This document shows, one piece after another, positions 34,955 through 46,274 of a stretch of DNA of 64,000 nt. The position numbers and the translations under genes were made by a program. The notes under the pieces are model-generated. The model saw nothing but the letters and a program-made list of their open reading frames with translations. It did no database searches and was not told the DNA's origin. Position 1 is the stretch's first letter. Every line of letters starts with the position of its first letter. Origin of the DNA: Cubamyces lactineus (taxonomy: Eukaryota; Basidiomycota; Agaricomycetes; Polyporales; Polyporaceae); NCBI GenBank assembly GCA_022376465.1, contig JACDTU010000003.1:434001-498000 (forward strand), given 5' to 3'.

Positions 34955-36006
34955 AACTTCAGCGCGGATTAGAGGGGGCCGCAAACGAAGTGCTTGCGTC
35001 TAGAGTTGGCGCGGTGCGTCTCTAGTCCCCGCTGACTACGGAACCCTTCTGTACAGGGACTGGCGAGTTCTCCCAATGGGCGACACACGACGGCTTGAGT
35101 GGCTGCATGCTGCTTCGAGCGACGAAGCGTGCGATCTCTCGCGCTGCATGCGTCGGGTCGAGAGTCTATTCACTCCATGAGATAGGCTCTCGCTCTGACG
35201 CCGTCTGTTGAAGACGGACACACCTGCGAGCTCGATGGGAGATTGAGTCCTGGGTTTCCAGGAGGATCATCCGCGAAAGCGCATGTGAGGCTGAGGTTGA
35301 GGTGAAGTCTGGGTGGTGCTACGTCCGGGCCCCTCTGTGTTTCTTTCGTTCTGGTGTTTGTTCTTTGTTGTTTCTTGCTCTTGATGCTTTGTTCTGTATC
35401 CTCTCGTGTGTATGCTGACCGTTGTATGCTCCTTCCTCTTGCCGTGTTATGTAGTGTTCTTCGCTTTGGTACGACACGTTATACCTTGCCCCCATCCCCG
35501 TGTTGTTCCTGTCCTGCTATCTGCTTGCCTTGCTTTGTTATGCTTCTGCTGTTTTGAATACCTGTGCAATCTGGCGTCTGTAACCCGGAATGGATATCTT
35601 CTCTGTGCTTCTTATGGTGTGTGTCTTGTGATGGGGACATCGACACAACGTTCAACTTCTGCGACCTGTGCGATGAGTGCCAGAGGGAAGATCCGCGACT
35701 GCGGCCGTCCGTCTAGATGCTCCTTGTGGATAGCCGTCTCGATGTGCTAGCATCGTCTTGAGGCCGGATCTTCTACAAGTCGCAGTGTTGAATCTTCGAG
35801 ACTGTGTTAGGGCGTCGTTTCAGCTCTTTGAGTTTCGAAGCTCTCTCTTGATTCCATTCTTGCTTCCGTACGTGAACTCGCGAGCGTCCTTGCACGTGGA
35901 ACCTCTCGCGTACTACAACGACCACGCGCGCGAGTCTCGGCGGCGGACGGGCAGCACGGAAGCCGTACCGCTGTAATGCACCCAGTTATATACCCATCTG
36001 CGGGGG
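34955..36006. other. Intergenic region with T-rich stretch
   Basis: No gene supported. 35330-35560 is T/C-rich on the plus strand and opens a Cys/Leu-rich ORF that I treat as compositional. Probably 3' UTR of gene A and flanking DNA. Confidence 0.45.
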
Positions 36007-36246
36007 CTGCAGCTGCAGCTTCGGCCCCTTCGATTAGTGCTGCAGACTGCAGACTGCAGGCAGCAGGCAGCTGCAGCTGCAACGGCGTCTGAGGCTTCTG
36101 TGGTTGCTGCAGCGAAGGCTGCGGCAGCTGCAGTGCGCAGACCGGCGCTATTGTGTAACTTGGGACAGTCGCGGCCAGTGCTGCAGGAGCGTGATGATTG
36201 GTGTTCGGATTACCCGCCATGGAACACTGTAACGTGGTAGCTGCAG
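36007..36246. repeat. CTGCAG-rich cluster upstream of C2H2 gene B
   Basis: Ten CTGCAG hexamers in 240 bp, at 36007, 36013, 36040, 36047, 36054, 36071, 36107, 36127, 36180 and 36241, several as overlapping CAGCTGCAGCTG. Chance expectation in this length is well below one. The cluster ends about 20 bp before a TATATATA box (36264-36271). It could be a simple-sequence expansion or a multimerised binding site. Confidence 0.7.
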
Positions 36247-36283
36247 GGCTTACTTACGCTATAGTATATATACCATGTAGAGC

Positions 36284-36730
36284 ATGATGCATGAGGGGTC
36301 ACTCACTCAACCCCCACTGCCATCTCGACCGTCGAGGACACACGTCTTCCACCACTGTCCAAATCTAACCTCCATAGCTAATCAAAGACAATGTCCTCCG
36401 AGTCTGGCTCGCGTCGTAGCATCCACGACGACAGGCTCCCCTGGCCGCCAACAGATAGCACCAGTGCGCCGCAATTACGCGTGCGACGATTGCGGGAGAA
36501 GTACGTCTCCACCGACACGCCCCCTTCGTTCTTCACCATCCACATCCATGCTGACCTAGGGCCCGGCGCCGCTTGTTGCCACCTCAGCATTTACTCGCCG
36601 TATCGACCTCAGGAAGCACGTCCCCAGAAAACACTATTACCAAAGACGCAATTCCCATCCACAATGTTGCAGATGCTCCGACAGAAGGGACGCCCCGTAC
36701 AGGGGTCCCCCAGAGCGCCCGTGCTGCTGA
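36284..36730 (+). CDS. Small C2H2 zinc-finger protein B (one good finger, truncated)
   Basis: Two exons, 36284-36500 and 36588-36730, sum 360 nt, 119 residues. Finger: NYACDDCGR-T-FTRRIDLRKHVPRKH. The phase-1 intron lies three residues after the second Cys, the same site as in A, C and D. After it comes HPQCCRCSDRRDAPYRG, which looks like a decayed second finger (paired Cys kept, His pair missing) before the stop at 36730. The start is uncertain: the ATG at 36284 is only about 13 bp past the TATA-like box, so the true 5' end may differ. It is much shorter than its relatives, and may be a degenerate or minimal paralog. Confidence 0.5.
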
Positions 36731-37107
36731 GGAGGCGGAGGCCCGTACGTCTCTACGTTACGAGATGGAGTGATGTGAACTTGCTCACCTGTGCATCCTG
36801 TTCGCCTTAATTCCCAGGGCTTCGACACGAGCTCCAGAGGCTTTCCTTGTCTTGATCGCCCCGGGGATGGGCTTGGTTCGGAGCAGCGCTGCATGTCCGT
36901 ATTCCTTTGGCTCAGGTGCTTGTATATCCATCGTCCCCTGTTGTATGTACCAATAGAACAGGCCGCTCTCCACGGCCGACGTCGAGAAGTCACACCTCTA
37001 TATCAGTCGTGTTCCTCTCTCCTCCTAACATCGGGAAGCAATTATACACCGCGACCGATGCGTCCCTCCCGCCATGCACGACTCATCTCTAGAGTTCAGA
37101 ATGCCTA
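36731..37107. other. Convergent intergenic region
   Basis: Between the stop of gene B and the stop of the minus-strand DUF6533 gene. No gene seen; out-of-frame ORFs only. Confidence 0.4.
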
Positions 37108-38875
37108 TTATCCGAGGTGTCCTTGATGGCGATGGCTCAGAGTGTCTGCAGAACCGGCGGTCACATCGGTATCTTCGGGGCCGTCCTGCGGCTCGTCCCA
37201 GTCATCCACGGCGGTGACATGCGTCAATGTCGCACCGTACAGTGAACGCGATGAACCTTGTGTATGCGTAAGGTCGCGCGAAAGCCTGTTAGGATGGGTG
37301 CGAAACGCGATCGACGGGAGCGACCCGGGCTCCGAGGCCTGCGTAGTATCTCCGCACACAAGCGCGTCTGCGACTTCATGAAGGTCGAGGATGAAACGCG
37401 ACGTGAAGATGGTCGTCACCCTGCGGATCGTACGTCAAGCGTCAGTGGACAGTGAAGAACAAGGCGGTGTTTAGACTCTTACAATGCGATCCAGGTAGAC
37501 ACAGGCTCGATGAGCTGTACCGGAGATGGCTCGTTAGTTGATTGTCACCCCAAGGCACGTACCCATACCTCAAGTCTTCTAGCCAGTCCTAAGCCGATAA
37601 CGTTCACAATGAGCAGGACGCTGTACCATTCAAGCATGAGTTCCGTCGCACTGATACCCGCTGAGTTGAGCATCGGGCTTACACGAAGTAGAGTGCACCT
37701 AGCGACCGTAGGGACGGTAAGACTGTGAACAAGTTCGGTAACATGACGATTATGACTCACCGTCTCTCATAAAGGTTGCCGTAATATGGGCTGTGATATT
37801 AATTCGCGCAGCCTCGACTCTTACCCGCCATGTTCGCGTCCATGTCGCGATCAGGACAAGCACGTCAGCGAGAACTGATGAAAGGCGTGCGCCCACCATC
37901 CCTGAGTGTACGGAAACATTGTCATTCAACGATGATGACACCTATTCGAGGACGAGATTTTGCGCTTACAGCTGTACGGAGGTTTCTCAGCTTCATCCGC
38001 TTGACTAGTGCCGTCAGAAAACTTACTTTTCATAGACGCTCTCCGTGATCACAGAGTAAAAACTGCACGAAGGAAAGGGCATAGTCGACGCATCAATTTG
38101 CATTTGGGCGAATGTATACTGTAGATGTTGAATGTAAGATCTGGCTCTTGACACATGATGCGTGCACTCACAATGGATATCACAGGAATTACCATGCCGA
38201 GAAACAGAACACCCGAAAAGATCCAGGGATTACGATTCCATAGGGCAAATACTCGCAGCGCGGAGAAGACTAAAATGACGCATAAATCAGGGTCAGCCAC
38301 ACAAGCGTTGTGTCAGAAACAAATACATACCGGCGGCACCAATCAAGACAACAACATCAAAGAACATGTCCATATGGACGAGAATTCCGCAGCTGTGATA
38401 CGGCTGTAAACAACATAGTACCGCAACGAAAATTGTTGAGTAATCACCTCTGTAGTAAGCAAAATAGTTAAGGAATATAGCAAGAACGCGTGTGGTGGAT
38501 GGAACGTACCCAGTCTGACATGCCTTTCCATGGAGTCATGTCCATCACGAAGAGAACTACGTTGAACACGGCAGAGTATCGCACTGTATAGTACAGTATA
38601 GAAGATGCTGAGAAGCGGCGTTTCCATACAAGCCGTACTTCCCTCCCCAACGTCAGGCAATAGTCGTAGCAGAAGAGTGCTGCACGAAGAATATGAATGT
38701 CAGCCTATGCAGAATCGCGAAGACGCTACGCGATAAGATGCTTCACCTATTGCTACAACATAGACGATGTATTCGAGGTGACTAAAAGACATTCTATAAA
38801 CATCGCTCAAAGTCAATGGTCTCTCACTTACTACTGCTGGTAGAGCGCAATGAGGTCAGATGCGACATCCGCCAT
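37108..38875 (-). CDS. DUF6533 family multi-pass membrane protein (copy 1)
   Basis: Fungal seven-helix-like membrane protein with the N-terminal DUF6533 domain; function unknown. The first exon is MADVASDLIALYQQY (ATG 38873-38875) and joins HLEYIVYVVA. Then REVRLVWKRRFSASSILYYT and RYSAVFNVVLFV (the DUF6533 core), FSALRVFALWNRNPWIFSG, VGARLSSVLADVLVLIATWT, NVIGLGL, and a cytoplasmic segment beginning SIFTSRFILDLHEVAD, the hallmark close of the last helix in this family. The tail is hydrophilic with Ser/Thr/Asp and ends at 37108. At least seven short introns. The paralog at 43200 has the same LTAIMTSRFILDLHEAADP ending. The two lie on opposite strands around RAD52. Confidence 0.8.
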
Positions 38876-39666
38876 GGCGATTTCTTCACGTATAAGTGGA
38901 TGTTTATTTGAGGCGAATGGCGGTGAACCCCGGGAGTGTGCTTGCCAGTACAACCACGGCCATAAGGGCTTTATAGAACGAGGTAATCGGCTCATTCCGC
39001 AGGACGGCCAGCTATGTGACAGTGCGAGCTACTAGCTTTGATGTCTGGAAAGTCCATCTGAGCTCGCACTCCTGCCAGACACGCAATCAGCATCCGTCGA
39101 TATACATAAAACCACTCAGCGGGTGTGATAGATGCGTTCCGCAGAAAATCAAACACACCGCCGATATCGCACTCAAAGGCACACGTCTCCTGATAAATGA
39201 ATACTACTATCTGAATAGTATGCCGGATGTCCTGACCAAGCTAACCTTAGAAGAGATAGAACACTTCATGTATTTCGTCGTATTCCGACCGTCGCATGAC
39301 AAGATTCCAAGGGCGCGAACACTGACATGGAGATGGCCTATCGGACTGTTGCAAGGTTTGCCTGGCACCGCGCGATTTGCTCAGAATGACGTGACACATG
39401 ATAACTAGAGATTGTGTTGGGCATGTCGCGTTTCTATGAGCTACCAGCGATGTGGAAGGAGTTGACGGAGGTACTCAGGCCATCACCCCGAATTCGAATC
39501 GACGGACGGCACGTGGCATGTAATTATTCTCACGGGACCAACGCGATCGCGTTCAACGCGCGTGGGCGTCTACTGTGGCTAGCGGCTCCGAACCTGCCTC
39601 GCGTTTCTGAATTCGGCCACCATTTGCTCTTGACCTGACTCCACGTTGCTCTAGATATATGCGCAT
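38876..39666. other. Divergent intergenic region, DUF6533 copy 1 / RAD52
   Basis: About 0.8 kb with no supported gene. ORFs at 39016-39408 and 39414-39638 have no recognised domain and sit where promoters or 5' leaders are expected. Confidence 0.45.
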
Positions 39667-42024
39667 ATGAACACTGCTGAGTCCTTCAGTGGACATCTAC
39701 TACACACTTACATGTCGACGCATACCCCGACTGGCCCTTTCGGCCAACCTCTCAATATCTCTACACACGGTCCAATGTCATTCGCACCAGCCATGCATGG
39801 TTCATCCAATGCGAGCTTCCCAACTCAGTCGTCTTTCTTGTCTGAAGCCTCGTTAATGGAAATGTCTGAAGACAGCGCGAAAAGGATCGCGACATTACAG
39901 GCAAAGCTCGACAAGAAACTTGGCCCAGAGTACATATCGCAGAGACCGGGTCCAGGAGGAGGTCCTAAGTTGACTTATGCCGAAGGTAAGTCGCGGACAA
40001 TGTATTTTGTGAACTGATGGCTAAGATTAGCTACAGGGTGGAAGATTATCAATCTTGCCAACGAAGTGTAAGGATCTCTCCGTCCGTTCTCAGCGGGCTA
40101 GGATCTGACCTACTTCCCAGATTCGGATTCAACGGCTGGAGCTCCAACGTGGTCAGTATCACAACGGACTTCATCGACTATAGCGAAGAGACGCGACGAT
40201 TCAATGTTGGCGTCACTGCTATCGTTCGCGTGACCTTACGAGATGGAGTATTTCACGAAGACGTGGGTTATGGGCTGTTGGAGAATTCGAAGAGCAAAGG
40301 CGCTGCTCTTGACAAGGCAAGTTGTTCTTTGCGAAGAACCCCTGCCATCCATTGAACGCTGTATCTGCAACTGTTACCATCTGTCTCGAAACTCTGTTCA
40401 GTGCAAGAAAGAAGCTGTAACAGATGCCGTGAAACGCACACTCCGGAACTTTGGCAACCTCTTGGGGAACTGCCTGTACGACAAAGCATACACTCAAGAG
40501 GTTATCAAAATTAAGGTACCGCCAGTACGTGATCTCGCCCTTGTAATAATTGTACCTAAATTGCTGATGGGAACCCGTGTACGATATACACTCTCAATAG
40601 CCCAAGTTTGATAGGGACCAGTTGCACCGTCGGCCAGAATTCGAGGAAACGAAGCCTAATGTACCTGCCTCCACATCAACATCTGTCTCTTCTTCCACTT
40701 CGACAATGACAGCGGGCCCCTGGATTAAATCTGAACCAGTCACCATGCCTCCTCCGCCAAACGTCCCTGCTCGTACCTCCCATAGCGTTTCTCCATCAGA
40801 AGTGCGCTTGAATTGCGGACTCGCGGTGCGACCCACTTCCACGCCTAATGCCCAACGCCACGCACCGCCACCTACCGCCACTGTAGCTCAGCCGACCGGC
40901 CTCCAAACGCCCGTGCATACACCAGCTGGTAGACCAAATCAAACGAATGGCGGAGACAGGATGGCCCAAAACCTTGCATCCAGACACGCTGCGCGGCTGA
41001 AACAAATCCAGGAGGCCCAGGAAGCGCAACGCAAGGAAGATGCTGAGTCAGCGGCGCGAGCACAATCTTCTGCCGCAACGCACGAAGCTCAGGTTGGGTC
41101 TGATGCCGGGGAAAGACGAGTCCGCTTTGCGCCTGCTGCAGAAGCGAATACCCCTGCTGCAGACTCGGGCGCCACAGCGCAGTCCCGTGTATCCCCTCCT
41201 CAGGTGGTGCCTCAGCCCAGTGATATGGCCCCGGACGACGAGTATCATTTCCCCTCAGAAGACGATGCGTTCCTGGCCAGCCTAGACTTTGACGCTCTCG
41301 ACGAGGGCATTGGTCGACCCATAGACTTCGAAGAGGGCGCAAGACCTGACATCGACGACAGCATGGATGTATCAACGAGCGGTACTAGTACAGGAGTAGG
41401 TGGGCCGAGCGTGGGAGGCAGAGGCCAACAGCAGCAAAGTCCAGAAGCGACAAACGTGCTTCCTACAGCTGCAGCGAACGTACGAAGCAGTCACGCAGCC
41501 CCACATACAAGGCAAGGGACGTCTGCGTCTGCGGTACAAGGAGGGAGAGCTAGGACGCCATCGATGGGTGGGGGTTTCAACTTCCCCTCCGCCGCTGCTG
41601 GGGTGAGTCTTCGAATCCATCCATTTCCCATGCCTTGAACGTTGCTAACCCACCGTGCACCTCCATCCCAGTCGAGTACGAATATCGCAGGCCAAAGACA
41701 GGCTCATCAGCAGTCCGCTGAGGCTCGCAACATAAACATGAACATCTCTGGTGGTATGCACACAAACAGCACTGTCGGGCAGAAACGCAGCGCGGATGTG
41801 ATGCAGTACGTCCCCAGTCGAGTCGTTTCGATATCGTGCTAATAGTCGCCCCTGCTATGCGCAGAGGCGTTTCGGCGGCCCAGCAGCAGAGAAGGCCGGC
41901 GCAGGGCATGGGCCTACAACACCCACCCGCCGGCGGCGCACATCCCGGCCAGGGTGTCAAGAGGGAACCCTTCGCAGCACTAGAGACTGCAGACAATGGG
42001 GGCGTCAAGCGCCCACGATGGTGA
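39667..42024 (+). CDS. RAD52: RAD52 recombination mediator
   Basis: Anneals ssDNA and loads Rad51 on RPA-coated DNA during homologous recombination. The start at 39667 is followed by a roughly 75-residue extension. The conserved annealing core then begins at AKRIATLQAKLDKKLGPEYISQ, with RPGPGGGPKLTYAEG/WKIINLANEV, FGFNGWSSNVVSI, DYSEETRRFNVG, RDGVFHEDVGYGLLEN, KSKGAALDK/CKKEAVTDAVKRTLRNFGNL and GNCLYDKAY. Introns fall at TYAEG, NEV, ALDK and VPP. The C-terminal half is low complexity with RLKQIQEAQEAQRKEDAES and acidic DDEYHFPSEDDAFLASLDF, as expected for RPA/Rad51-interaction regions, and ends GGVKRPRW at 42024. Its core is intact. Confidence 0.95.
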
Positions 42025-43199
42025 ACCTCATATCTTGCCCATCGCTGTGAGTATGACTTCGATTTGCTTTTTCGCTGCATGTCCTAAGTGAGTGTTTCAG
42101 TGTTACTGGCATGTCGTCGCTTCTTGGAATGCTGTTTGTTCTGGATTGTATCATAACCGGCCGTGTACATGGACACTTGTGATACCGCTCTGTATCATAG
42201 CAACTGAATTGAACAAGGTTGGATCGTCTCCTGGACGCCACCGTGAACGTCTGTACGATGCTTGAGGGCGATCGGTGAGTCTTCACCTCTATCGTAATCG
42301 TCTTCCGAGTTCGACTCCAGAATTAGCGAAATGCATATATGTGCGTACAATTGTTGCGACTAACCATGGTCGTTTTCGGCTTGTTGTGCGTATTCGCATC
42401 CATTCTAGGGCACCGGGCGAGTCGCCCCGAGGACGACTCGTATGGAGCTGCGGGCAGTAGCATCGGCAACGGCTTCGTCTCGCTGACTCGCTGCCGACAC
42501 CGCCTGGATGAGCGCTTGTCTACACACCGCCAAATAAATGTACATACCCTTCATTGACGTCCGGACGACTTGTGCCACCAGCAGACGGGTAGGTACTTGT
42601 TCTGAATTGCGACAATCTTGCATGAATGACTCATAACTTACGTGGCATGTTATAATTTTCTCAGCGCTCCCACCCTGCGACTCTTCACAGATATTCACAG
42701 GTTGGCCAACTCCCGGCTTGGATAATAGATACCACTGGTCTAAAGCCGGCGGCGAGGGAATCGCATGGAGCCATCGTCAGGCTCGTATGACGCTGGGAAA
42801 ACATGTCTATGGATGCTTCTCAGTATGGTATGCGTTATATCTCCTCGTAGGGCACGCTACCCTGGATCAGCGCCCAGGGCGCGCCCATATAGCGATTTTC
42901 CTTCGGGCTGGGCTGACTTCTCCAGCACTTAAGTCCCTCCTGTCATCAAGCCTCAGCCGATGTCTGCACGCTCCCAACTTGTCAACGGCGCCGCCTGGTA
43001 CGCTCGTTGTATTCCGCACGAGGCCTCCACCAAGTAGCATACGTGCGAAACTGGTCGTGATTCTCCATCTCAGCCCATCGCGCTCACATTCGTTGCGCTG
43101 CTCTACAGCTCGTCGCGGATCGATAAGTGCTGGTCAGGATCTTGAGCACTCCTCTACTGGCTTGCACTCGCACTTTCCTCCCTCCTTGAGTTCAGCATT
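42025..43199. other. Intergenic region RAD52 / DUF6533 copy 2
   Basis: 1.2 kb without a supported gene. The long ORF at 42718-43281 starts with a non-ATG codon, has no domain, and runs over the first exon of the next gene in another frame. Confidence 0.45.
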
Positions 43200-45083
43200 A
43201 TGCCATCCCCTTCCCCTGTGTCCATTGAGATCGCAGAAGTGGTCAGCGCGGCGTGAGTCGATTTCATCCATAAAGCAATGACTTATGATTGCTATGGTGC
43301 TGAGCGCGATCCCAGCACCCTCACACTTGAGCTCTTCGTTGCGGCGACAGGTAGGCTATCTCTTCTCTCCATATCTGTGACCCAGTAGTCTCATCATCAG
43401 CGCCTTCTAGCACTGTTTTGCTTTGATTACTGTCTCATATTTACGCGCGAGGTCCAGAGGATATGGAAGCTAAAGCATGCACCGTCTGCCATTATCTTCT
43501 ACTGCGTCCGCTATCCTTCGTTGTTCAGCACGTTGTTCGTGATCTTGGAGCAGACACGATGGAGTGGGATATCAGACGAAGTGAGTGCCGATGTCTCTCT
43601 TCGCTCTGTTACTCATAGCCTTGTCGCCTCGTGACATATAATAGAGGTAGGTCAAATCCCGCCGTTCCTGAACTTAGTTGATATCGATCACTTACACGAT
43701 GATCCGCACTAGCTGTTCAGTTCTTGTGCATTTTGAGGTGGCATTCAACATCATCCTTCTCGCGGCAGCGACAGGTGAATATGCTCTCCAGTCATGCGCG
43801 TACGCGTGCTCAACGCAACGATAGCTTTCTCGGCACTCCGGGCTTATGCGTTGTCAGGACAAAAACGATGGGCCTTAGCGGTGGTTTTATGTTTGGGGTC
43901 AGTCAATCCTCTCATTTCCTTGGTAAGTGCCAACTCCGCCCTCGCATGGCGCGCCTCGAGTCCCTCAACCGGAATAACAGTATACCTTCGTGGAATCCGA
44001 AGTATACTACATCGACTATCCATACCAAGCCTGCGGATTCTCTCCTACCATCACACCAGCAAAGTTCGAGAGGTACAATTGCCGCCCTCCGCGATATGAT
44101 GTACTATATACTCAATGCCCCCGGCCATTTTAGGTGTACGTACTTGAACTCGCACGCTCATACGGATATCTTTCACTTCACTCACGCCGCTATCCAGGGA
44201 TCATAGGCGCGAGAATATCCACGGTGCTCACAGACGCAATCGTACTCGCTATCACCATCTCGAAGACTCGCGCGTTGCGCACAGAGGCTGCCGCGATCAG
44301 CTTTGTATCCACCATCGCTGACATCCTCGCCAGAGACGGTATGTTCCTTCGATTATGCATTCGGATCGGAACCATTATACTCACCCTCTCTTTTTGCCGC
44401 GCAGGTACACTGTATTTCGTGTGAGCTTTGTCGCAATCACTCATACTATACTGGGTAATACAACCGTGCTAACGATAGCACCGCGCATACAGAGTGCTAT
44501 TGCTAGCCAACCTAGTCGGGCTGAGTCTCGTGAAGTCCTTCGAAGTAGGTCACCCAGTCTTGCACCGCAGTATTATTTCGCGTCCCTGAAACACTGGCGT
44601 GTCACAGCTCATCCAGCCCATGTCGACCTGGATAGCGATGTACGTCTCGCATCGTCTGTACCCAGCCTTTCCAGAGGGCAGCTGTGCCTCATCTGACAAC
44701 GCTCTCGCTTGTCTTGCAGACTCACAGCAATCATGACGTCGCGCTTCATCCTCGACCTGCACGAGGCCGCGGACCCGCGCGCCGGACACGACGCGTGCGC
44801 CGACCTGCGCGTCGGCACGCTCTCCACGACGATGAGGTTCCCCGGGTCTGCACCGGGGTCGCTCCATGCGAGGAGGACGCCAAGCATCAGCATAGTTTTC
44901 GGCACGTCGACATACGCGAGCGATTGGCCGAGGGCTTGCGACGCGCCCGACTCGAAGGGTGATGAGCCCGACTTCAAGGCCATACAACACGACTCTGAGT
45001 GTGCGAACCGGGAACAATTACCAGAGGTGCGTCGTTGGTACGAGCTGCTTCTTCGACACGCGCATGCCAGTGCTGACATATGA
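43200..45083 (+). CDS. DUF6533 family multi-pass membrane protein (copy 2)
   Basis: Second member of the family, on the other side of RAD52. The ATG at 43200 begins MPSPSPVSIEIAEVVSAA; splicing gives TLTLELFVAAT-ALFCFDYCLIFTREVQRIWK, the DUF6533 signature (aromatic-Asp-Tyr then REVxxIWK). RYPSLFSTLFVILEQTRW, a helix FNIILLAAATG, FSALRAYALSG, GSVNPLISLVS, IGARISTVLTDAIVLAITI, ANLVGLSLVKSFE, then LTAIMTSRFILDLHEAADPR follow. The tail ends at 45083 (TGA). The exon between GISDE and SCSVLVHFEV is uncertain; an acceptor at CTTAG upstream of LISITYTM keeps the frame. Function unknown. Confidence 0.75.
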
Positions 45084-45325
45084 ATGAGCAGAACCCAGAG
45101 ATGCCGAGGCGCGCTTGGTAGAACGCGCGGGAGGCTTGCACCTAAGCCACCGACGCCCGCAAGGGATGGAGTCGGTCATCTAGATCCACTGGTATCACAC
45201 TGGTGTCCAGAGTGTGATTTATTCCTTTGATATCATGGTCCCGCCCAGATGGTCTCAGGACTCAGCAAAGCTGGTATGTTGCACACGTATATAAGGAAAA
45301 CAAGCAAGTACACGGGGACCGGACA

Positions 45326-45575
45326 GCGTTGTTGAGAACGCGGGGGAAATGTGTATATGTAGATATGCGGTGGAGCGAGATAAGCCGCCTGGCTGGCGAC
45401 TCGCGAGCGTGGTTGAGCACGTGGGATGACGATGTATAGTATGGCAGACACCGTAAGATGAGGGCGCGAACAAGGGGCATATAGATAACAGGGAACGCGG
45501 AGAGCCGGAAACGAGGTCGCGCGTTGTTGAGAACGCGAGCACCCTGAGGTGCATGGAACAACAATAAGGGGCATC
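45326..45575. repeat. Degenerate direct repeats
   Basis: GCGTTGTTGAGAACGCG occurs at 45326-45342 and again at 45521-45537, with a diverged copy (CGTGGTTGAGCACGTG) about midway near 45410. AAGGGGCAT also recurs at about 45473 and 45566. This reads as a decayed tandem unit of about 95 bp. Confidence 0.5.
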
Positions 45576-45819
45576 GATACGAGCAGGGGCGAAGACTTCA
45601 GGAAAAGGGCGCGGCCATGGTGAGGGCGAAAACGCCGACAAAATAGTCAGGCGCGGCAACGATGGCTACCAGCGACATCGCGTTAAGAGCGCTGGATGGG
45701 GTTGTTGGTGGTCCATAACGTCTCCTGGACGAGGACAACTTCTGTAGCGTACGGTCGAAGACAGTGAAAATGGATGCATGATGATGAGGATGTTGAGGTG
45801 GAATCCGTTCTGACGTCGG

Positions 45820-46046
45820 GGCGGCGCAGGGAGCGTCGCAGTACACAGATAACGCCGCGTCGTGAACCCCCGCGTCCTCAAGCACAATCGCTCAGAGGAT
45901 GACGCGGGGCGATCCGGGCTTGAGGTCCGGGGGTCGGTCCAGTGACGCGGAGGGCAACGGGTGTCGCCCTCTGAGCGATTGTACTCGAGGACACGGGGGT
46001 TCACGACGCGGCGTTAGTTGTATGCCGCGACGCTCCCCGCGCCGCC
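45820..46046. repeat. Long foldback inverted repeat (79-bp arms)
   Basis: Left arm 45820-45898 and right arm 45968-46046 are reverse complements with roughly ten mismatches in 79 positions; the loop is 69 bp. Arm landmarks: AACGCCGCGTCGTGAACCCC and CAATCGCTCAGAGG. A transcript across it would form a long hairpin. No ORF inside. It may be a foldback or MITE-like element; no target duplication was identified. Confidence 0.8.
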
Positions 46047-46085
46047 ACTACGTACTTCTCCATGATGCGACCGTCGAGGCGTGAC

Positions 46086-46152
46086 AAAAACTCGCAATAA
46101 AAAAGAAATTGATTGACTCATGTCAAGCAATTTCTTTTTTGTAGCGATTTTT
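46086..46152. repeat. AT-rich palindrome
   Basis: Arms read AAAAACTCGCAATAAAAAAG and onward on the left, mirrored by CTTTTTTGTAGCGATTTTT on the right; few mismatches over about 30 bp per arm with a short centre (CTCATG). It lies just 40 bp after the foldback repeat and 120 bp 3' of the stop of C2H2 gene C. Confidence 0.75.
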
Positions 46153-46274
46153 GTGTTGCGGCGATGGAATCAAAATGGAGGGTTTCACTATGTCGCAATT
46201 CAGGCAGCAATGAGTGAAGTGGATGTGCGCTAGAGGGAAAGGCGAAGCACTTACCGGTTGGTTACTGTGAGTCC

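Noticed and set aside
35354..35750. Cys/Leu-rich ORFs
   Set aside because: T/C-rich DNA; no ATG context, splice logic or homology.
40872..41375. 167-codon minus-strand ORF
   Set aside because: Antisense to the low-complexity RAD52 C-terminus.
42718..43281. 187-codon plus-strand ORF
   Set aside because: Begins with a non-ATG codon, has no domain and overlaps the DUF6533 first exon in another frame.
45820..46152. CRISPR-like repeat structure
   Set aside because: Inverted, not regularly spaced direct repeats, and the genome is eukaryotic.
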